The position numbers and the translations under genes were made by a program. Positions 25,879-35,487 of a stretch of DNA of 64,000 nt are shown piece by piece. This DNA is from Methylobacterium nodulans ORS 2060 (GTDB lineage Bacteria > Pseudomonadota > Alphaproteobacteria > Rhizobiales > Beijerinckiaceae), in the NCBI RefSeq assembly GCF_000022085.1, contig NC_011892.1, forward strand, positions 186,001 to 250,000, read 5' to 3'. How positions within the stretch are numbered: position 1 is the first letter of the stretch; each line of letters begins with the position of its first letter. The notes below the pieces were generated by a model. The model made no database searches and had not been told where the DNA came from. It saw only the letters and a program-made list of their open reading frames with translations.

Positions 25879-27104
25879 ACGCGCCCCTCCAGACCGGGCC
25901 GGTCTTTCGGCCGGCCGCCCGTCTCGCCTCGATCGAGGTCTCCGAGATCCTCAGGATCACCGCGGAGGCGAGCGCCCGCAAGCGTGCGGGGCGTCCGGTG
26001 ATCGTGCTGGGCGCCGGCGAGCCCGACTTTGACACGCCTGAACCTGTCAAGACGGCGGCGGCTCGCGCCATGCGCGAGGGCCGCACGAAGTACACGATCC
26101 TCGACGGCGCGCCCGAGCTGAAGGCTGCCGTCCGGGAAAAATTCCGTCGCGACAACGGCCTCGACTACGCGCTAGACGAGATCACCTGCGGGACCGGGGC
26201 GAAGCAGGTCCTCTACAACGCCTTCATGGCGAGCCTCGATCCCGGCGACGAGGTCGTGATCCCGGCGCCGTTCTGGACGAGCTATGCCGATATCGTCGCC
26301 ATCTGCGGCGGCGTCCCAATCATCGTTCCCTGCGCGGAGACGGATGGGTTCCGGTTGACCCCGCAGGCTCTGGAGCGGGCGATCGGCCCCCGGACCCGCT
26401 GGCTTCTTCTCAACTCACCCTCGAACCCGACGGGGTCGGCCTACACGGCGGACGACCTCGTCGGGCTTGCCGAGGTCCTCGACCGCCATCCGCACGTCTG
26501 GCTGATGTCGGACGACATGTACGAACACATCCTGTACGACGGGCGCCGCTTCGCCACGCCCGCATCCGCGGCGCCGCAGCTCAGGTTGCGCACGCTCACC
26601 GTGAACGGCGTATCCAAGGCCTACGCGATGACGGGCTGGCGCATCGGTTACGGTGCGGGACCCAAGGCGCTCATCCAGGCCATGGCCACGGTGCAGAGCC
26701 AGTCGACCTCCTGTCCGAGCTCCATCAGCCAGGCGGCCGCGCTCGAGGCTCTCGTCGGCGACCAGGCGAGCATCTCCGACCGGAGAGTGGCGTTCCAGCG
26801 CCGCCGCGACCTCGTGGTCGAGGCGCTGAACGCGATGCCGGGCCTCTCGTGCCGTAGGCCCGAAGGCGCATTCTACACGTTCGCGAACTGCGCCGGCCTG
26901 CTCGGGAGAACGACGCCCGACGGGACGGTGCTGGAGGACGACCGCGCCTTTTGCCGCCACCTGCTCGAGTCGGCCGACGTGGCAGTGGTGCCGGGGTCGT
27001 GCTTCGGTCTCGCCGGCTTCTTTCGCATCTCCTACGCGACGTCGGAAGCCGAGCTGACCGAGGCCTGCGGGCGGATCCGCACCGCCTGCGCGGCTCTGGC
27101 CTGA
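25875..27104 (+). CDS. Class I PLP aminotransferase (likely 2-aminoadipate:2-oxoglutarate)
   Basis: A 409-residue fold-type I aminotransferase of the AspC/AatA gamma subgroup: VIVLGAGEPDFDTPEPVKTA, SPSNPTGSAYTADDL, SDDMYEHILYDG (the Asp contacts the PLP nitrogen), and Lys248 in NGVSKAYAMTGWRIGYG as the cofactor lysine. The start overlaps the ALDH7 stop by four bases. Aspartate-type transaminases are broad; the assignment to 2-aminoadipate rests on the flanking ALDH7 and 2-oxoadipate dioxygenase genes (inference). Confidence 0.82.
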   Translation: MNAPLQTGPVFRPAARLASIEVSEILRITAEASARKRAGRPVIVLGAGEPDFDTPEPVKTAAARAMREGRTKYTILDGAPELKAAVREKFRRDNGLDYALDEITCGTGAKQVLYNAFMASLDPGDEVVIPAPFWTSYADIVAICGGVPIIVPCAETDGFRLTPQALERAIGPRTRWLLLNSPSNPTGSAYTADDLVGLAEVLDRHPHVWLMSDDMYEHILYDGRRFATPASAAPQLRLRTLTVNGVSKAYAMTGWRIGYGAGPKALIQAMATVQSQSTSCPSSISQAAALEALVGDQASISDRRVAFQRRRDLVVEALNAMPGLSCRRPEGAFYTFANCAGLLGRTTPDGTVLEDDRAFCRHLLESADVAVVPGSCFGLAGFFRISYATSEAELTEACGRIRTACAALA

Positions 27105-27226
27105 AGACCGCGAGAGGACATGCCGTGCCACGCGATCGGGCGTGGCGCGAGCCGGCCGGTGCGCCGGAACGGCCGCGCTGGGACCGGCACGGGCGGTGGG
27201 ACGCTTCGAAGGCGAGGAGATCTGAC

Positions 27227-28621
27227 GTGAGCGCGAACAAGACCATCGTGAGTCCCGACCTCGTGCGGACGAGATTTTCCCGCGCGATGTCGGACATGTA
27301 CCGCGCGGAGGTACCGCAATACGGCACCCTCATGGACCTGGTTCGCACGGTGAACCTCGATGTCCGCCGCGGCGACGCCCTCCTCGACCGCCGCCTGCGA
27401 GACAACGACGAGATCGAGCGGCTCGAGCTCGAGCGCCACGGCGCCATCCGCGTCGGCACCGCGGCGGAACTCGCCACGATGCGGCGGCTCTTCGCCGTCA
27501 TGGGCATGGTGCCGGTCGGCTACTACGACCTCTCCGTCGCCGGTGTCCCGGTCCACTCCACCGCCTTCAGGCCGGTCGATGCGGAGGCGCTGCGGCGTAA
27601 CCCCTTCCGCGTCTTCACCTCGCTCCTGCGTCTCGACCTCTTGCCGGACGAGACCCTGCGCCGGGAGGCGGCCGAGATCCTGGGGAGCAGGTCGATCTTC
27701 ACCTCGGGCTGCCTCGACCTGATCGCGCTGGCCGAGCGGGACGGAGGACTCGACGCGGCCGAGGCTGACGCCTTCGTGGCCGAGGCGCTGGAGACCTTCC
27801 GCTGGCAAAGCGAGGCGACCGTGCCGGCTGAAGTCTATGCCCGCCTGCGCAAGGTGCACCCCCTCGTCGCCGACATCGTCTGCTTCAAGGGACCGCACAT
27901 CAACCATCTCACCCCCCGCACGCTCGACATCGACGCTGTACAGGACGGTATGCCGGGCAAAGGCATTACGCCGAAGGCCGTCATCGAGGGGCCGCCGCGC
28001 CGCAGGGTGCCGATCCTCCTGCGGCAGACGAGCTTCCGCGCCCTGCAGGAACCCATCCGCTTCCGCAGCAGCGGCACCGCCGAGAACGGGACCCACACCG
28101 CCCGGTTCGGCGAGATCGAGCAGCGGGGCGTCGCCCTCACCCCGAAGGGGCGCGCGCTCTACGATCGTCTGCTCACGGAGGTTCGCGACCGCGTCCAGGT
28201 CAAGCCGGACGGCTCCAACGCCGCCGATTACAGCGCGGCGCTGGCCGAGGTATTCCGGGCCTTCCCCGACGACGAAGCCACGCTGCGCAGCGAGGGGCTC
28301 GCCTATTTCCGCTACGCGCCGACCGGCAAGCCCGGTGCGCCCGCGGAGGCCGACCTGGACACCCTCGTCGCCTCCGGCTTCGTCGGAGCGGAGCCGATCA
28401 CCTACGAGGACTTCCTGCCGGTGAGCGCGGCGGGCATCTTCGCGTCGAACCTCGGCGACGAAGGCCAGCGCAACCACACCCGGCGCGCAGCTAGGGCGGC
28501 CTTCGAGAGGGACCTGGGCGCGACCGTCACCGACGAGGACGCGCTCTACGCCGCGGCCGAGCGCGCCAGCATCGCGGCGGTCCGGGCGGCGCTCGCCGCC
28601 TCCATGCGAGGCGCCGCGTAG
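27227..28621 (+). CDS. hglS: 2-oxoadipate dioxygenase/decarboxylase (DUF1338)
   Basis: A 464-residue member of the DUF1338/VOC family. The start is a GTG with GAGGAG upstream. Metal-ligand candidates are His71 (ERHGAIRVG), His224 or His227 (FKGPHINHLTPR) and Glu296 (ARFGEIEQRG), placed like the His/His/Glu triad of HglS from Pseudomonas putida. Conserved segments include FRSSGTAENGTHTARFGEI and YEDFLPVSAAGIF. HglS converts 2-oxoadipate and oxygen to D-2-hydroxyglutarate and two carbon dioxide. It follows the aminotransferase by 122 bases. A D-2-hydroxyglutarate-dehydrogenase-like gene at 37673 could complete the route. Confidence 0.85.
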   Translation: MSANKTIVSPDLVRTRFSRAMSDMYRAEVPQYGTLMDLVRTVNLDVRRGDALLDRRLRDNDEIERLELERHGAIRVGTAAELATMRRLFAVMGMVPVGYYDLSVAGVPVHSTAFRPVDAEALRRNPFRVFTSLLRLDLLPDETLRREAAEILGSRSIFTSGCLDLIALAERDGGLDAAEADAFVAEALETFRWQSEATVPAEVYARLRKVHPLVADIVCFKGPHINHLTPRTLDIDAVQDGMPGKGITPKAVIEGPPRRRVPILLRQTSFRALQEPIRFRSSGTAENGTHTARFGEIEQRGVALTPKGRALYDRLLTEVRDRVQVKPDGSNAADYSAALAEVFRAFPDDEATLRSEGLAYFRYAPTGKPGAPAEADLDTLVASGFVGAEPITYEDFLPVSAAGIFASNLGDEGQRNHTRRAARAAFERDLGATVTDEDALYAAAERASIAAVRAALAASMRGAA

Positions 28622-28654
28622 GGCAGGAAGCGGAGTCGGGGGAGAGCATTTTCC

Positions 28655-28745
28655 GACGAAGTGGATGCCGGTTCGTCGCAGAAAATGCGTCAAAAAACAA
28701 AGATCTGGAGCAGGATCCGATTGCAACGTGATCGGATCCTGCTCT
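28655..28745 (+). repeat. Intergenic 91-base repeat with stem-loop, family A, copy 2
   Basis: The tail (28655-28707) and the stem-loop GAGCAGGATCCGAT/ATCGGATCCTGCTC (28708-28744) correspond to copy 1 at 10835-10925 in reverse orientation. The stem pairs perfectly although its bases differ from copy 1, which indicates that structure is kept. It lies just after the stop of hglS, where it could also act on the 3' end of the transcript. Confidence 0.7.
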
Positions 28746-28812
28746 AGCCGACGGCGTGCCGCCCGGGGGCGGCACGAAACACGCAGGCTCTCAGGCGGAT
28801 CGGCGGATCATC

Positions 28813-29427
28813 TCAACGATAGGTTGCGTAAAGCCACAGGACCTTCGCGGGATCTTTCGACTCCGTGACCCAGAGATGCGGCGTACTCGCGTCGTAATAC
28901 ATCGACTCGCCGGTGGCGAGCCGCGTCGGCTCGTAGATCTGGCTGTGGACGATGACGCTGCCGCTCAGCACGTACATGAACACCTCGGCCTCGTAGCGCG
29001 CCCACTCGGTGTAATCCTCGAGGGAGCGCGCGGTCACGGTCGTGAGGATCGGCGTCATGAGCTTGTGGCTGAGCTCGGGGCACAGCCAGACATTGTCGCA
29101 GGTTCCCGTCGGCATCGAGCGGCCGCCATCCGCCCGCGTGATCGAGCGGCGGCCGGGGGCGCGATGCACCGCCTCCCGCCCGCCGAAGATCGCCGCCGAG
29201 TCGATCTCGTACCCGGCTGCGATCCGCTCGAGGGTCGTGACCGTCGGCGAGAGTTCGTCGCGCTCGATCTTCGACAGGCTCGATAGGCTGATGCCGCTCC
29301 GGTCGCTAACCTGCTGGAGCGTCAGCTTCCGGCTCCGGCGCAGCTCCCTGAGCCGCTGGCCGAGACTCTGCTCTGCGTTGCCACCCGCGCGGCCTTCGCG
29401 CGGGTCAGGGTCGAGGACAACATCCAT
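28813..29427 (-). CDS. XRE-family regulator with C-terminal cupin domain
   Basis: A 204-residue protein. The helix-turn-helix is LGQRLRELRRSRKLTLQQVS, DRSGISLSSLSKIERDELSP; the C-terminal cupin has YEAEVFMYVLSGSVIVHSQI and GESMYYDASTPHLWVTE. ATG 29427 was chosen because upstream in-frame sequence is arginine/glycine-rich filler. Regulators of this layout (PuuR, SutR types) often control amine or amino acid catabolism and sense a small ligand in the cupin. It is the last gene on the minus strand after hyuB, so it may regulate the hyu/ABC transcript. Confidence 0.82.
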   Translation of the reverse strand: MDVVLDPDPREGRAGGNAEQSLGQRLRELRRSRKLTLQQVSDRSGISLSSLSKIERDELSPTVTTLERIAAGYEIDSAAIFGGREAVHRAPGRRSITRADGGRSMPTGTCDNVWLCPELSHKLMTPILTTVTARSLEDYTEWARYEAEVFMYVLSGSVIVHSQIYEPTRLATGESMYYDASTPHLWVTESKDPAKVLWLYATYR

Positions 29428-29465
29428 CGTGACAGCCGTCTGTGCTCGCCGATAAAGTCCGACGC

Positions 29466-31481
29466 TCAGGCGGCGGACTGCACCACTTGGGGTAGAGCCT
29501 GTACCCGGGGAAGATCCGAGAAGCGAGCCGCGACCGCCTCGTAGGCGCGGTAGACGTCCGCGGCCCCGCCCTGGGCGGCCTCCCCCCGCTGCTTCAGGTC
29601 CGCGAAGATCTGGTGCTTCACGAAGAAGCGCCAGCTGACCGGGACCTCGGCCAGGATGGCGGTGAGGGCCGCGTAGCGGTCGCGGGTCCAGACGCGCTCG
29701 AACGCCAGCCGCCCCTCGCCGAAGCCGAATTCGGGGCAAGGAGCCTCGGAGCGCCCGCGCTCGCGCAAGGCGGCGGTTGCCGCGGCGTCGAGCGTCAGGT
29801 CGGGGCCGATCACGACGCCGTAATCCGTCTCCGCCCGCGCCCGCGACACGAGCCCGCGCCGGACATCCGAGAGGACGGCCTCCGGCGGGCGCTCCAGCGG
29901 ATCGCCGTAACCGCCCGCCCCCGGCCCCTGAATCAGGATGACGTCACCGGGCTCGCAGACGACGACGTCCTGCGAGCCCAGCTCCGTGCAGGTCTCGCTG
30001 CCAGGATTCCGGGCGAAGCGCGAGACCGTCCCGGCCCGCCCGCCGGCGAGCCCCCAAGCCGAGAAGACGGAGCGGTCGCGGTTGCGCGCCGTCACCATGG
30101 ATTGCGGCGCGTGGAGCTGGAACTCCATCTCCAGAGCCGTGCCGCCGCGGTAAAGGCCCGGCCCGCCGGTGTCGGGCACGAGCCCGTAGCGGCGGATCGT
30201 GATCGGGACCTCCGCCTCGTTGATCTCGACGGGCGTGTTCTTCAGGAACGACATGTTGGCGCCGCACCCCTCCGAGCCGTCCGCGAACGGGCCGCCGCCG
30301 GCCCCGCCGCCCACCGGGCCGATCGAGGCCATTACCGTGCGGCCGCCCTTCGTCGTCGTCTTCACGTTCATGATGCTGACGGCGCTGCCGGGCGACGCGG
30401 GCAGGCGCTCGGGCACCGCCCGGCAGAACGCGCCGATGACCACCGTCTGCGCCAGGTTGCACAGGAGGCTCCGCATGCCGACCGCCGCTGGCATCACTGC
30501 GTTCATCACCGTGCCCTCGGGCAGGATCACCCGCGTCGGCCGCATCAGGCCGGCATTGAGCATCATCGTCGGGTCGAGGCAGTAGAGCGCATAGACGGTG
30601 CCGACGGTGGCGAGCGCGTGCCGCTCCTTGCCCCCGGTTGGCATGTTGAGGGCCGAGGCGAGCTGCGGGTCGCTGCCGGTGAAATCCACCGTCAGCGTGT
30701 CGCCGTGGACCTTGAGCGTGGCGGCGATCCGCACCGGGTAGCCGCCGGTCTGATCCTCGTCGGCATAGTCGGCGAAGGCGTACTCGCCGTCCGGGATCGT
30801 CCGGATCACCGCCCGGGCCTGGTTGTCGGCATATTCGAGGAGGTCGTCGAGGCCGGTCACGAAGTCGTCCGCGCCGAAGCGGTCGATGATCTCGTGGATC
30901 TTGCGCTCGCCGACGTTGACGCAGGCAATCTGGGCATTGAGGTCGCCGTGGTTCTGCTCGGGCAGGCGCACGTTGTTGGCGATGAGCGCGAGGAGATCCG
31001 CGTTGAGGACGCCGTGGCGCATGAGGCGCATCGGCGGGATGCGCAAGCCCTCCTGGTGGATCTCGGTGTTCGTGCGCGACAGAGTCGCCGGCACGGCGCC
31101 GCCGACATCGGTGTTGTGGATGTGGCAGCCCACGAAGCAGACGATCCGGCCGTCCCGGAACACCGGCTTCCACATGTGGATGTCCGGCGTGTGGGTGGCG
31201 ACGTAGCCCGCGTAGGGGTCGCTCGTGATGCAGATGTCGCCCTCCTCATAGTCGAAGAGGCGGATCAGATCCCCGTAATCGAGGCCCGTGTACCAGGTCG
31301 CCCCGAAGGTCTTGGGCGAAGCGACGGTGAGGCCGTCGCGGGTCAGCACCTGGCAGGAGAAGTCCTCGGTCTCCTTGACGAAGGTCGAGTAGGCCGTCCG
31401 CATCAGCGTCCAGCCCATGCTCTCGGCGGCCGCGGCGCAGTAATTGGCGAGGACCTGAAGGGCGGTCATGTCGAGGTTCAT
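29466..31481 (-). CDS. Hydantoinase/oxoprolinase-type subunit B
   Basis: A 671-residue HyuB-family protein. It starts MNLDMTALQVLANYCAAAAE at an ATG overlapping the hyuA stop (ATGA, 31478-31481). It contains ATWYTGLDYGDLIRLFDYEE, SDPYAGYVATHTPDIHMWKP, FVGCHIHNTDVGGAVPATLS, RTNTEIHQEGLRIPPMRL and the glycine-rich VGGGAGGGPFADGSEGCGA. HyuB is the hydrolytic partner of HyuA in ATP-dependent N-methylhydantoinases, 5-oxoprolinases, caprolactamase and the related acetone carboxylases. The cluster context suggests a lactam formed from a lysine-derived amino acid (inference). Confidence 0.88.
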   Translation of the reverse strand: MNLDMTALQVLANYCAAAAESMGWTLMRTAYSTFVKETEDFSCQVLTRDGLTVASPKTFGATWYTGLDYGDLIRLFDYEEGDICITSDPYAGYVATHTPDIHMWKPVFRDGRIVCFVGCHIHNTDVGGAVPATLSRTNTEIHQEGLRIPPMRLMRHGVLNADLLALIANNVRLPEQNHGDLNAQIACVNVGERKIHEIIDRFGADDFVTGLDDLLEYADNQARAVIRTIPDGEYAFADYADEDQTGGYPVRIAATLKVHGDTLTVDFTGSDPQLASALNMPTGGKERHALATVGTVYALYCLDPTMMLNAGLMRPTRVILPEGTVMNAVMPAAVGMRSLLCNLAQTVVIGAFCRAVPERLPASPGSAVSIMNVKTTTKGGRTVMASIGPVGGGAGGGPFADGSEGCGANMSFLKNTPVEINEAEVPITIRRYGLVPDTGGPGLYRGGTALEMEFQLHAPQSMVTARNRDRSVFSAWGLAGGRAGTVSRFARNPGSETCTELGSQDVVVCEPGDVILIQGPGAGGYGDPLERPPEAVLSDVRRGLVSRARAETDYGVVIGPDLTLDAAATAALRERGRSEAPCPEFGFGEGRLAFERVWTRDRYAALTAILAEVPVSWRFFVKHQIFADLKQRGEAAQGGAADVYRAYEAVAARFSDLPRVQALPQVVQSAA

Positions 31482-33526
31482 CGCGCGGCCTCCTGAGCAA
31501 TGCGCAGATTGGTGTACTCGTCGACCCGGACCGCCATGCCCGGCGGCACGACGGTGGTGCAGTCGTCCTGGGTCACCACGGCTGGGCCGGCGAAGCTCTG
31601 GCCGGGCTTCAGATCGGCCCGGTGGAAGACGCCGACCGAGCGCATCGCACCGTCGAGCCAGACCTCGGCGTGGCGCAGGGGAGTGGCGACACCCTCGACG
31701 AGGGGCTGGCGCAGGAAGCCGGGCTTCGCCGTTCCGCCGCTGATGATGAGGCGCAGAGCCATGATCTGGACCGCGGCGCGGCGGTCGCAATGCCCGTAGA
31801 CGCGCTGATGCTCGGCGTGGAACGCCTCCGCGATGGCGGCGACGTCGCCGGCCGAGGCCGGACCGGCCGGGATCTTCGTGTCGAGCTCGAAGGACTGCCC
31901 CTTGTAGCGCAGCTCCGCCGAGTGGCTCAGGGTGTAGTCGCCCGCATAACCCTGGTCGTCACGCAGCCAGGACACGGCCTGCGCTTCGAGGTCCGCGAAC
32001 TCCGCGCGGATCGTCCCGCCGAGATCCGGGACGAGGTCGGTGTAGAGCGTCTTGATGAAGTCGCTCTTGATGTCGGCGATCAGGCCGCCGAGGGCCGAGA
32101 GAACTCCCGGCGTCGGCGGCACCAGCACGTCGCGCATGTTGAGCTCGCGGGCGAGAAAGCAGGCCATCATCGGCCCCGCGCCGCCGAAGGCGAGGCAGGA
32201 GAAGTCGCGCGGGTCGATCCCGAAGCGAGAGACCAGGGCGCTGGTGTCGGTGTACATGCCCGAGACCGCGATCCGGATGATGGCCTCGGCGGTCTCCTCG
32301 ATCGTGCGCCCGAGCGGCGTGGCCAGGGTGGCGACCGCGGCCCGCGCCTTCTCCCGGTCGATCGTCACGGCCGAGTAGCCGATCTCGGCGAGGCCGACGA
32401 GGCCGAGCGCCGCGAAGGCATCCGTGATCGTGGGGCGCGTGCCGCCGCGTCCGTAGCAGGCGGGACCTGGCCGCGAGCCGGCGCTCTCGGGGCCGACCTT
32501 GAGCACGCCCTGCGCGTCGATCCAGGCGATCGAGCCGCCACCCTCGCCGATCGATGAAACCGAGACCGACTGGATGTAGATCTGGAAGTCGCCGATCAGC
32601 TCACCGATGCCGTATTGCGGCTGGCCGTCGATGATCACGGCGACATCGGCCGAGGTGCCGCCGATGTCGAGGCTCATGCAGTGCTTCACGCCGCAGGTCT
32701 CGGCGACGTAGGCGGCGCCAATGACCCCCGAGGCGGTGCCCGAGAGGATCATCTGCACGCATTCGCTCTTGCCCTGCTCGGCGGTCATCACGCCGCCGTT
32801 CGACTTGGTCAGCCGCGGCTCGGCGTCGACGCCGGCAGTCTTGAGGGCGGCCTGGAGCGAGCCGAGATAGTGGGCGACCCGCGGCTGCACGTAGGCGCCG
32901 ATCACCGCCGTGATGGTGCGCTCGTACTCGCGCACAATCGGCCAGGTCTCGCTCGACAGGAAGACCGGGACATCCGGCGCGAGCCGGGCGATCACCGCCT
33001 TGGCGGCCTGCTCGTGGACCGGGTTGCGGTAGGCGTGCAGGAACGCGACGACGATGCCCTCGGCGCCCGCCGCGCGGGCCGCGGCGACCGCCTCGCCGAC
33101 GCTCGCCTCGTCGATCGGCCGCTGCACGCTGCCGTCGGCGTTGAGCCGCTCGGCGATCCCGAAGACCCGGTCCCGGGTGATCAGCGGCTCGGGCCGCTTC
33201 GAGAGGAGGTTGTACATGTCCGGGATCTTGAGGCGCGCCAGCTCGAGCACGTCCCGGAAGTTCTCGGTCGTGAACAGGGCCAGCCTCAGGCCCTTGCGCT
33301 GAATGACGGTGTTGATCCCCACCGTCGTCCCGTGGGTGAAGTAGCTGATGTCGGAGGGCGCGATGCCGTAGCGCTCTCCGACGAGGTGCACGCCCTCCAT
33401 CACCTCGGCGCCGGGCTCGTCCGGCCGCGAGAAGACCTTGAGCGTCCTGAGGCTCTGCGTCGCCTCGTCGAACAGCGCGAAGTCCGTGAAGGATCCGCCG
33501 ATATCCACTCCTACGCGATAACCCAT
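31478..33526 (-). CDS. Hydantoinase/oxoprolinase-type subunit A (ATP-binding)
   Basis: A 682-residue HyuA-family protein starting MGYRVGVDIGGSFTDFALFD, the actin-fold phosphate-binding motif. It continues with YFTHGTTVGINTVIQRKGLR, SSETWPIVREYERTITAVIG, MSLDIGGTSADVAVI (second phosphate motif) and GGAGPMMACFLAREL. It phosphorylates the amide oxygen of the ring so that HyuB can hydrolyse it. An in-frame start at 33610 adds unconserved residues and was rejected. About 47 bases separate it from the binding-protein gene upstream, so the four transporter genes and hyuAB are probably one transcript. Confidence 0.88.
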   Translation of the reverse strand: MGYRVGVDIGGSFTDFALFDEATQSLRTLKVFSRPDEPGAEVMEGVHLVGERYGIAPSDISYFTHGTTVGINTVIQRKGLRLALFTTENFRDVLELARLKIPDMYNLLSKRPEPLITRDRVFGIAERLNADGSVQRPIDEASVGEAVAAARAAGAEGIVVAFLHAYRNPVHEQAAKAVIARLAPDVPVFLSSETWPIVREYERTITAVIGAYVQPRVAHYLGSLQAALKTAGVDAEPRLTKSNGGVMTAEQGKSECVQMILSGTASGVIGAAYVAETCGVKHCMSLDIGGTSADVAVIIDGQPQYGIGELIGDFQIYIQSVSVSSIGEGGGSIAWIDAQGVLKVGPESAGSRPGPACYGRGGTRPTITDAFAALGLVGLAEIGYSAVTIDREKARAAVATLATPLGRTIEETAEAIIRIAVSGMYTDTSALVSRFGIDPRDFSCLAFGGAGPMMACFLARELNMRDVLVPPTPGVLSALGGLIADIKSDFIKTLYTDLVPDLGGTIRAEFADLEAQAVSWLRDDQGYAGDYTLSHSAELRYKGQSFELDTKIPAGPASAGDVAAIAEAFHAEHQRVYGHCDRRAAVQIMALRLIISGGTAKPGFLRQPLVEGVATPLRHAEVWLDGAMRSVGVFHRADLKPGQSFAGPAVVTQDDCTTVVPPGMAVRVDEYTNLRIAQEAAR

Positions 33527-33573
33527 TGTCGTCTCCAGGCGTTCGTCCGATTGGGCCGGCTGCGGCGCGGGCG

Positions 33574-34614
33574 TCAGCGTCCGATCTGCTTGTTCCAGGT
33601 CTCGACCCACTGCGCGTTGTTCGCGAGGATCTCGGCGAAGGGCGGCCAGCGCACGCTCTGCCAGGACGGCATGCGGGCCTTCTGCTCCGGCTTGTATTCC
33701 GCCTTGGTGTTCACGACGGGATATTGGATGGCGGCGGCCCAGCAGGACTGGCGGTCCGGCGCGAACAGGAAGTTGATGAAGTCCCAGGCGAGCGGAGAGC
33801 CGTTCTTGACCTTCTGCACCACCGTCGGACTCACGACGCCGCCCGGCTCGGGATAGACGAAGTTGAGGGCCTTGAAGCCGCCATCCTTCGCGGCCCAGGC
33901 CCGGCCGTCCCAGTAGATGCCGATCTCCGCCTCGCCCGACTGCATCTGGGTGAGGAACTGGTTCACGTCGTTCCAGAAGACGATATTGCCGCTGTCGCGC
34001 ATCGCCTTGAGCTTCGCGACCGCCGGCGCGACGTCGGCCCCCTTGCCGCCCAGGACGTCGTTGAAGTTCCAGATCACCGCCGTCGGCGTGGTGCTGGCGA
34101 CGTTGATCCCGGGCAGGCTCGCCTGCCAGTCGCCCTTGATGGTGCGGTCGATGAACTCGGCCCAGGTCTTGGGCGGGTTCTTGATCCTGTCGGCGTTGTA
34201 GGCGAGTCCCGCCGCCCCGTAATGGGTGGCGACGGCGGTCCCGCCCGCGATCCGCTTGAACGGCTCGGGGACGTCGGCGAGGTTCGGCACCTTGGCCGGA
34301 TCAATCGTCTCGACGAGTCCCTTGTTCTTGGCATCCTCGGCACTGTCGATGAGGTGGAGCAGGACGTCGATCGGCGGCTTCTGCGGGTTGGCGGAGATCT
34401 GCGCGACGTATTGCGGACCGGTGCCGAGCACGACGTCAACCGTCTTGCCCGTCTGCTTCTGGAACGGTTCGATGTAGCAGGTGCGCAGCGACTTCTCCCA
34501 GACGCCGCCGAAGGCGGTGACGGTCAGGTCGGCGGCGCGCGCCTGGCCTGACGCGACGGCCGTGACCGCTACGAGACTGGCTGCGACGGATCGTGTGCGT
34601 GTGAGTGTGGGCAC
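33574..34614 (-). CDS. Polyamine-type ABC transporter, substrate-binding protein
   Basis: A 346-residue PotD/PotF-like periplasmic protein with a signal peptide (SVAASLVAVTAVASGQARA). The mature fold begins LTVTAFGGVWEKSLRTCYIE and contains TGKTVDVVLG, YNADRIKNPPKTWAEF, IGIYWDGRAWAAKDGG and PLAWDFINFLFAPDRQ. This family binds polyamines, opines and other cationic or amide compounds. Gene order ATPase, permease, permease, binding protein, hyuA, hyuB suggests it brings in the HyuAB substrate. Confidence 0.85.
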   Translation of the reverse strand: MPTLTRTRSVAASLVAVTAVASGQARAADLTVTAFGGVWEKSLRTCYIEPFQKQTGKTVDVVLGTGPQYVAQISANPQKPPIDVLLHLIDSAEDAKNKGLVETIDPAKVPNLADVPEPFKRIAGGTAVATHYGAAGLAYNADRIKNPPKTWAEFIDRTIKGDWQASLPGINVASTTPTAVIWNFNDVLGGKGADVAPAVAKLKAMRDSGNIVFWNDVNQFLTQMQSGEAEIGIYWDGRAWAAKDGGFKALNFVYPEPGGVVSPTVVQKVKNGSPLAWDFINFLFAPDRQSCWAAAIQYPVVNTKAEYKPEQKARMPSWQSVRWPPFAEILANNAQWVETWNKQIGR

Positions 34615-34665
34615 GGTCTGGTCTCCAGGGTCGGTCTGAGAGGAAGCGGGCAGGCCGAGCCCGCG

Positions 34666-35487
34666 TCAGGTTGAGCTCATGTGCTTGAGACCGACGGTCC
34701 GATCGATGAGCAGGAGGGCGAGGAACGCGATCAGCATCTGCACCGTACCGATGGCCGCGATCGCCGGGTCGAACTGGTTCTGCAGGTAGCTCAGCATCAC
34801 CACCGGCAGGGTGTTGGTCTGCGCGCTGGTGAAGAAGAGCGAGAGCGAGAGATTGTCGAGGGAGATCAGGATCGAGAACAGCATGCCGCTGAAGATCCCG
34901 GAGCTGATGAGCGGCAGCGTGATGTACCGGAAGATCTGCCACCGGCTGGCGCCCAGGATGGCTGCGCCCTCCTCATATTCCCGCCCAATGCCCCGGTAGA
35001 CGGCGACGACGGTGCGCACGACGTAAGGCAGCGACACGACCGTGTGGCCGATGAGCAGCGACGTGAAGGAGATGCCGAGCCCCAGCGACGACAGGTTGAA
35101 GAGGAGCGCCACGCCGAGCAGGATCATCGGGATGGAGATCGGCGAGAGCAGGAAGGTCGAGACGGCATCCGCCGTTGCCGTGCCGCTGCGCGCCAGTACC
35201 AGGGCCGCCGGGACGCCGAGCAGCGCCGCCGCCAGCGCGGCGAGGACCGCGAGCTTCAGGCTGAACAGCAGCGAGGTCAGGAAGGGCGTGTATTCCAGCA
35301 GGCGATAGTACCAGCGCAGCGAGTAGCTCTGCACGGGAAACTGAACGAAGGCTGCATCCGAGAACGACACGAGGACCACGAAGACGATCGGCGCCAGGAG
35401 GAAGACGAAGAAGAGGACGACGAAGGCCGTGAGGACGGTTTGCGGCAGGACGCGCTCGAGGCGTCGCAGGAGCGGAAGGCTTATCAT
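34666..35487 (-). CDS. Polyamine-type ABC transporter, permease (PotC-like)
   Basis: A 273-residue inner-membrane protein with about six hydrophobic segments. The first is VLTAFVVLFFVFLLAPIVFV, and the conserved cytoplasmic EAA loop is EEGAAILGASRWQIFRYI. It starts at ATG 35487, overlapping the stop of the first permease by four bases (ATGA). A longer open frame reaching 36324 is antisense-like filler across the first permease. It pairs with the other permease to form the membrane channel. Confidence 0.87.
   Translation of the reverse strand: MISLPLLRRLERVLPQTVLTAFVVLFFVFLLAPIVFVVLVSFSDAAFVQFPVQSYSLRWYYRLLEYTPFLTSLLFSLKLAVLAALAAALLGVPAALVLARSGTATADAVSTFLLSPISIPMILLGVALLFNLSSLGLGISFTSLLIGHTVVSLPYVVRTVVAVYRGIGREYEEGAAILGASRWQIFRYITLPLISSGIFSGMLFSILISLDNLSLSLFFTSAQTNTLPVVMLSYLQNQFDPAIAAIGTVQMLIAFLALLLIDRTVGLKHMSST

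Noticed and set aside
24310..28621. Reading the ALDH7/aminotransferase genes as a simple GABA or aldehyde operon
   Set aside because: The antiquitin-type motifs and the linked hglS gene fit the 2-aminoadipate route much better.
27032..28726. Minus-strand open frame of 564 codons
   Set aside because: Complement of hglS; no domain, biased composition.
29613..31496. Plus-strand open frame of 627 codons
   Set aside because: Complement of hyuB; His/Arg/Asp-rich shadow.
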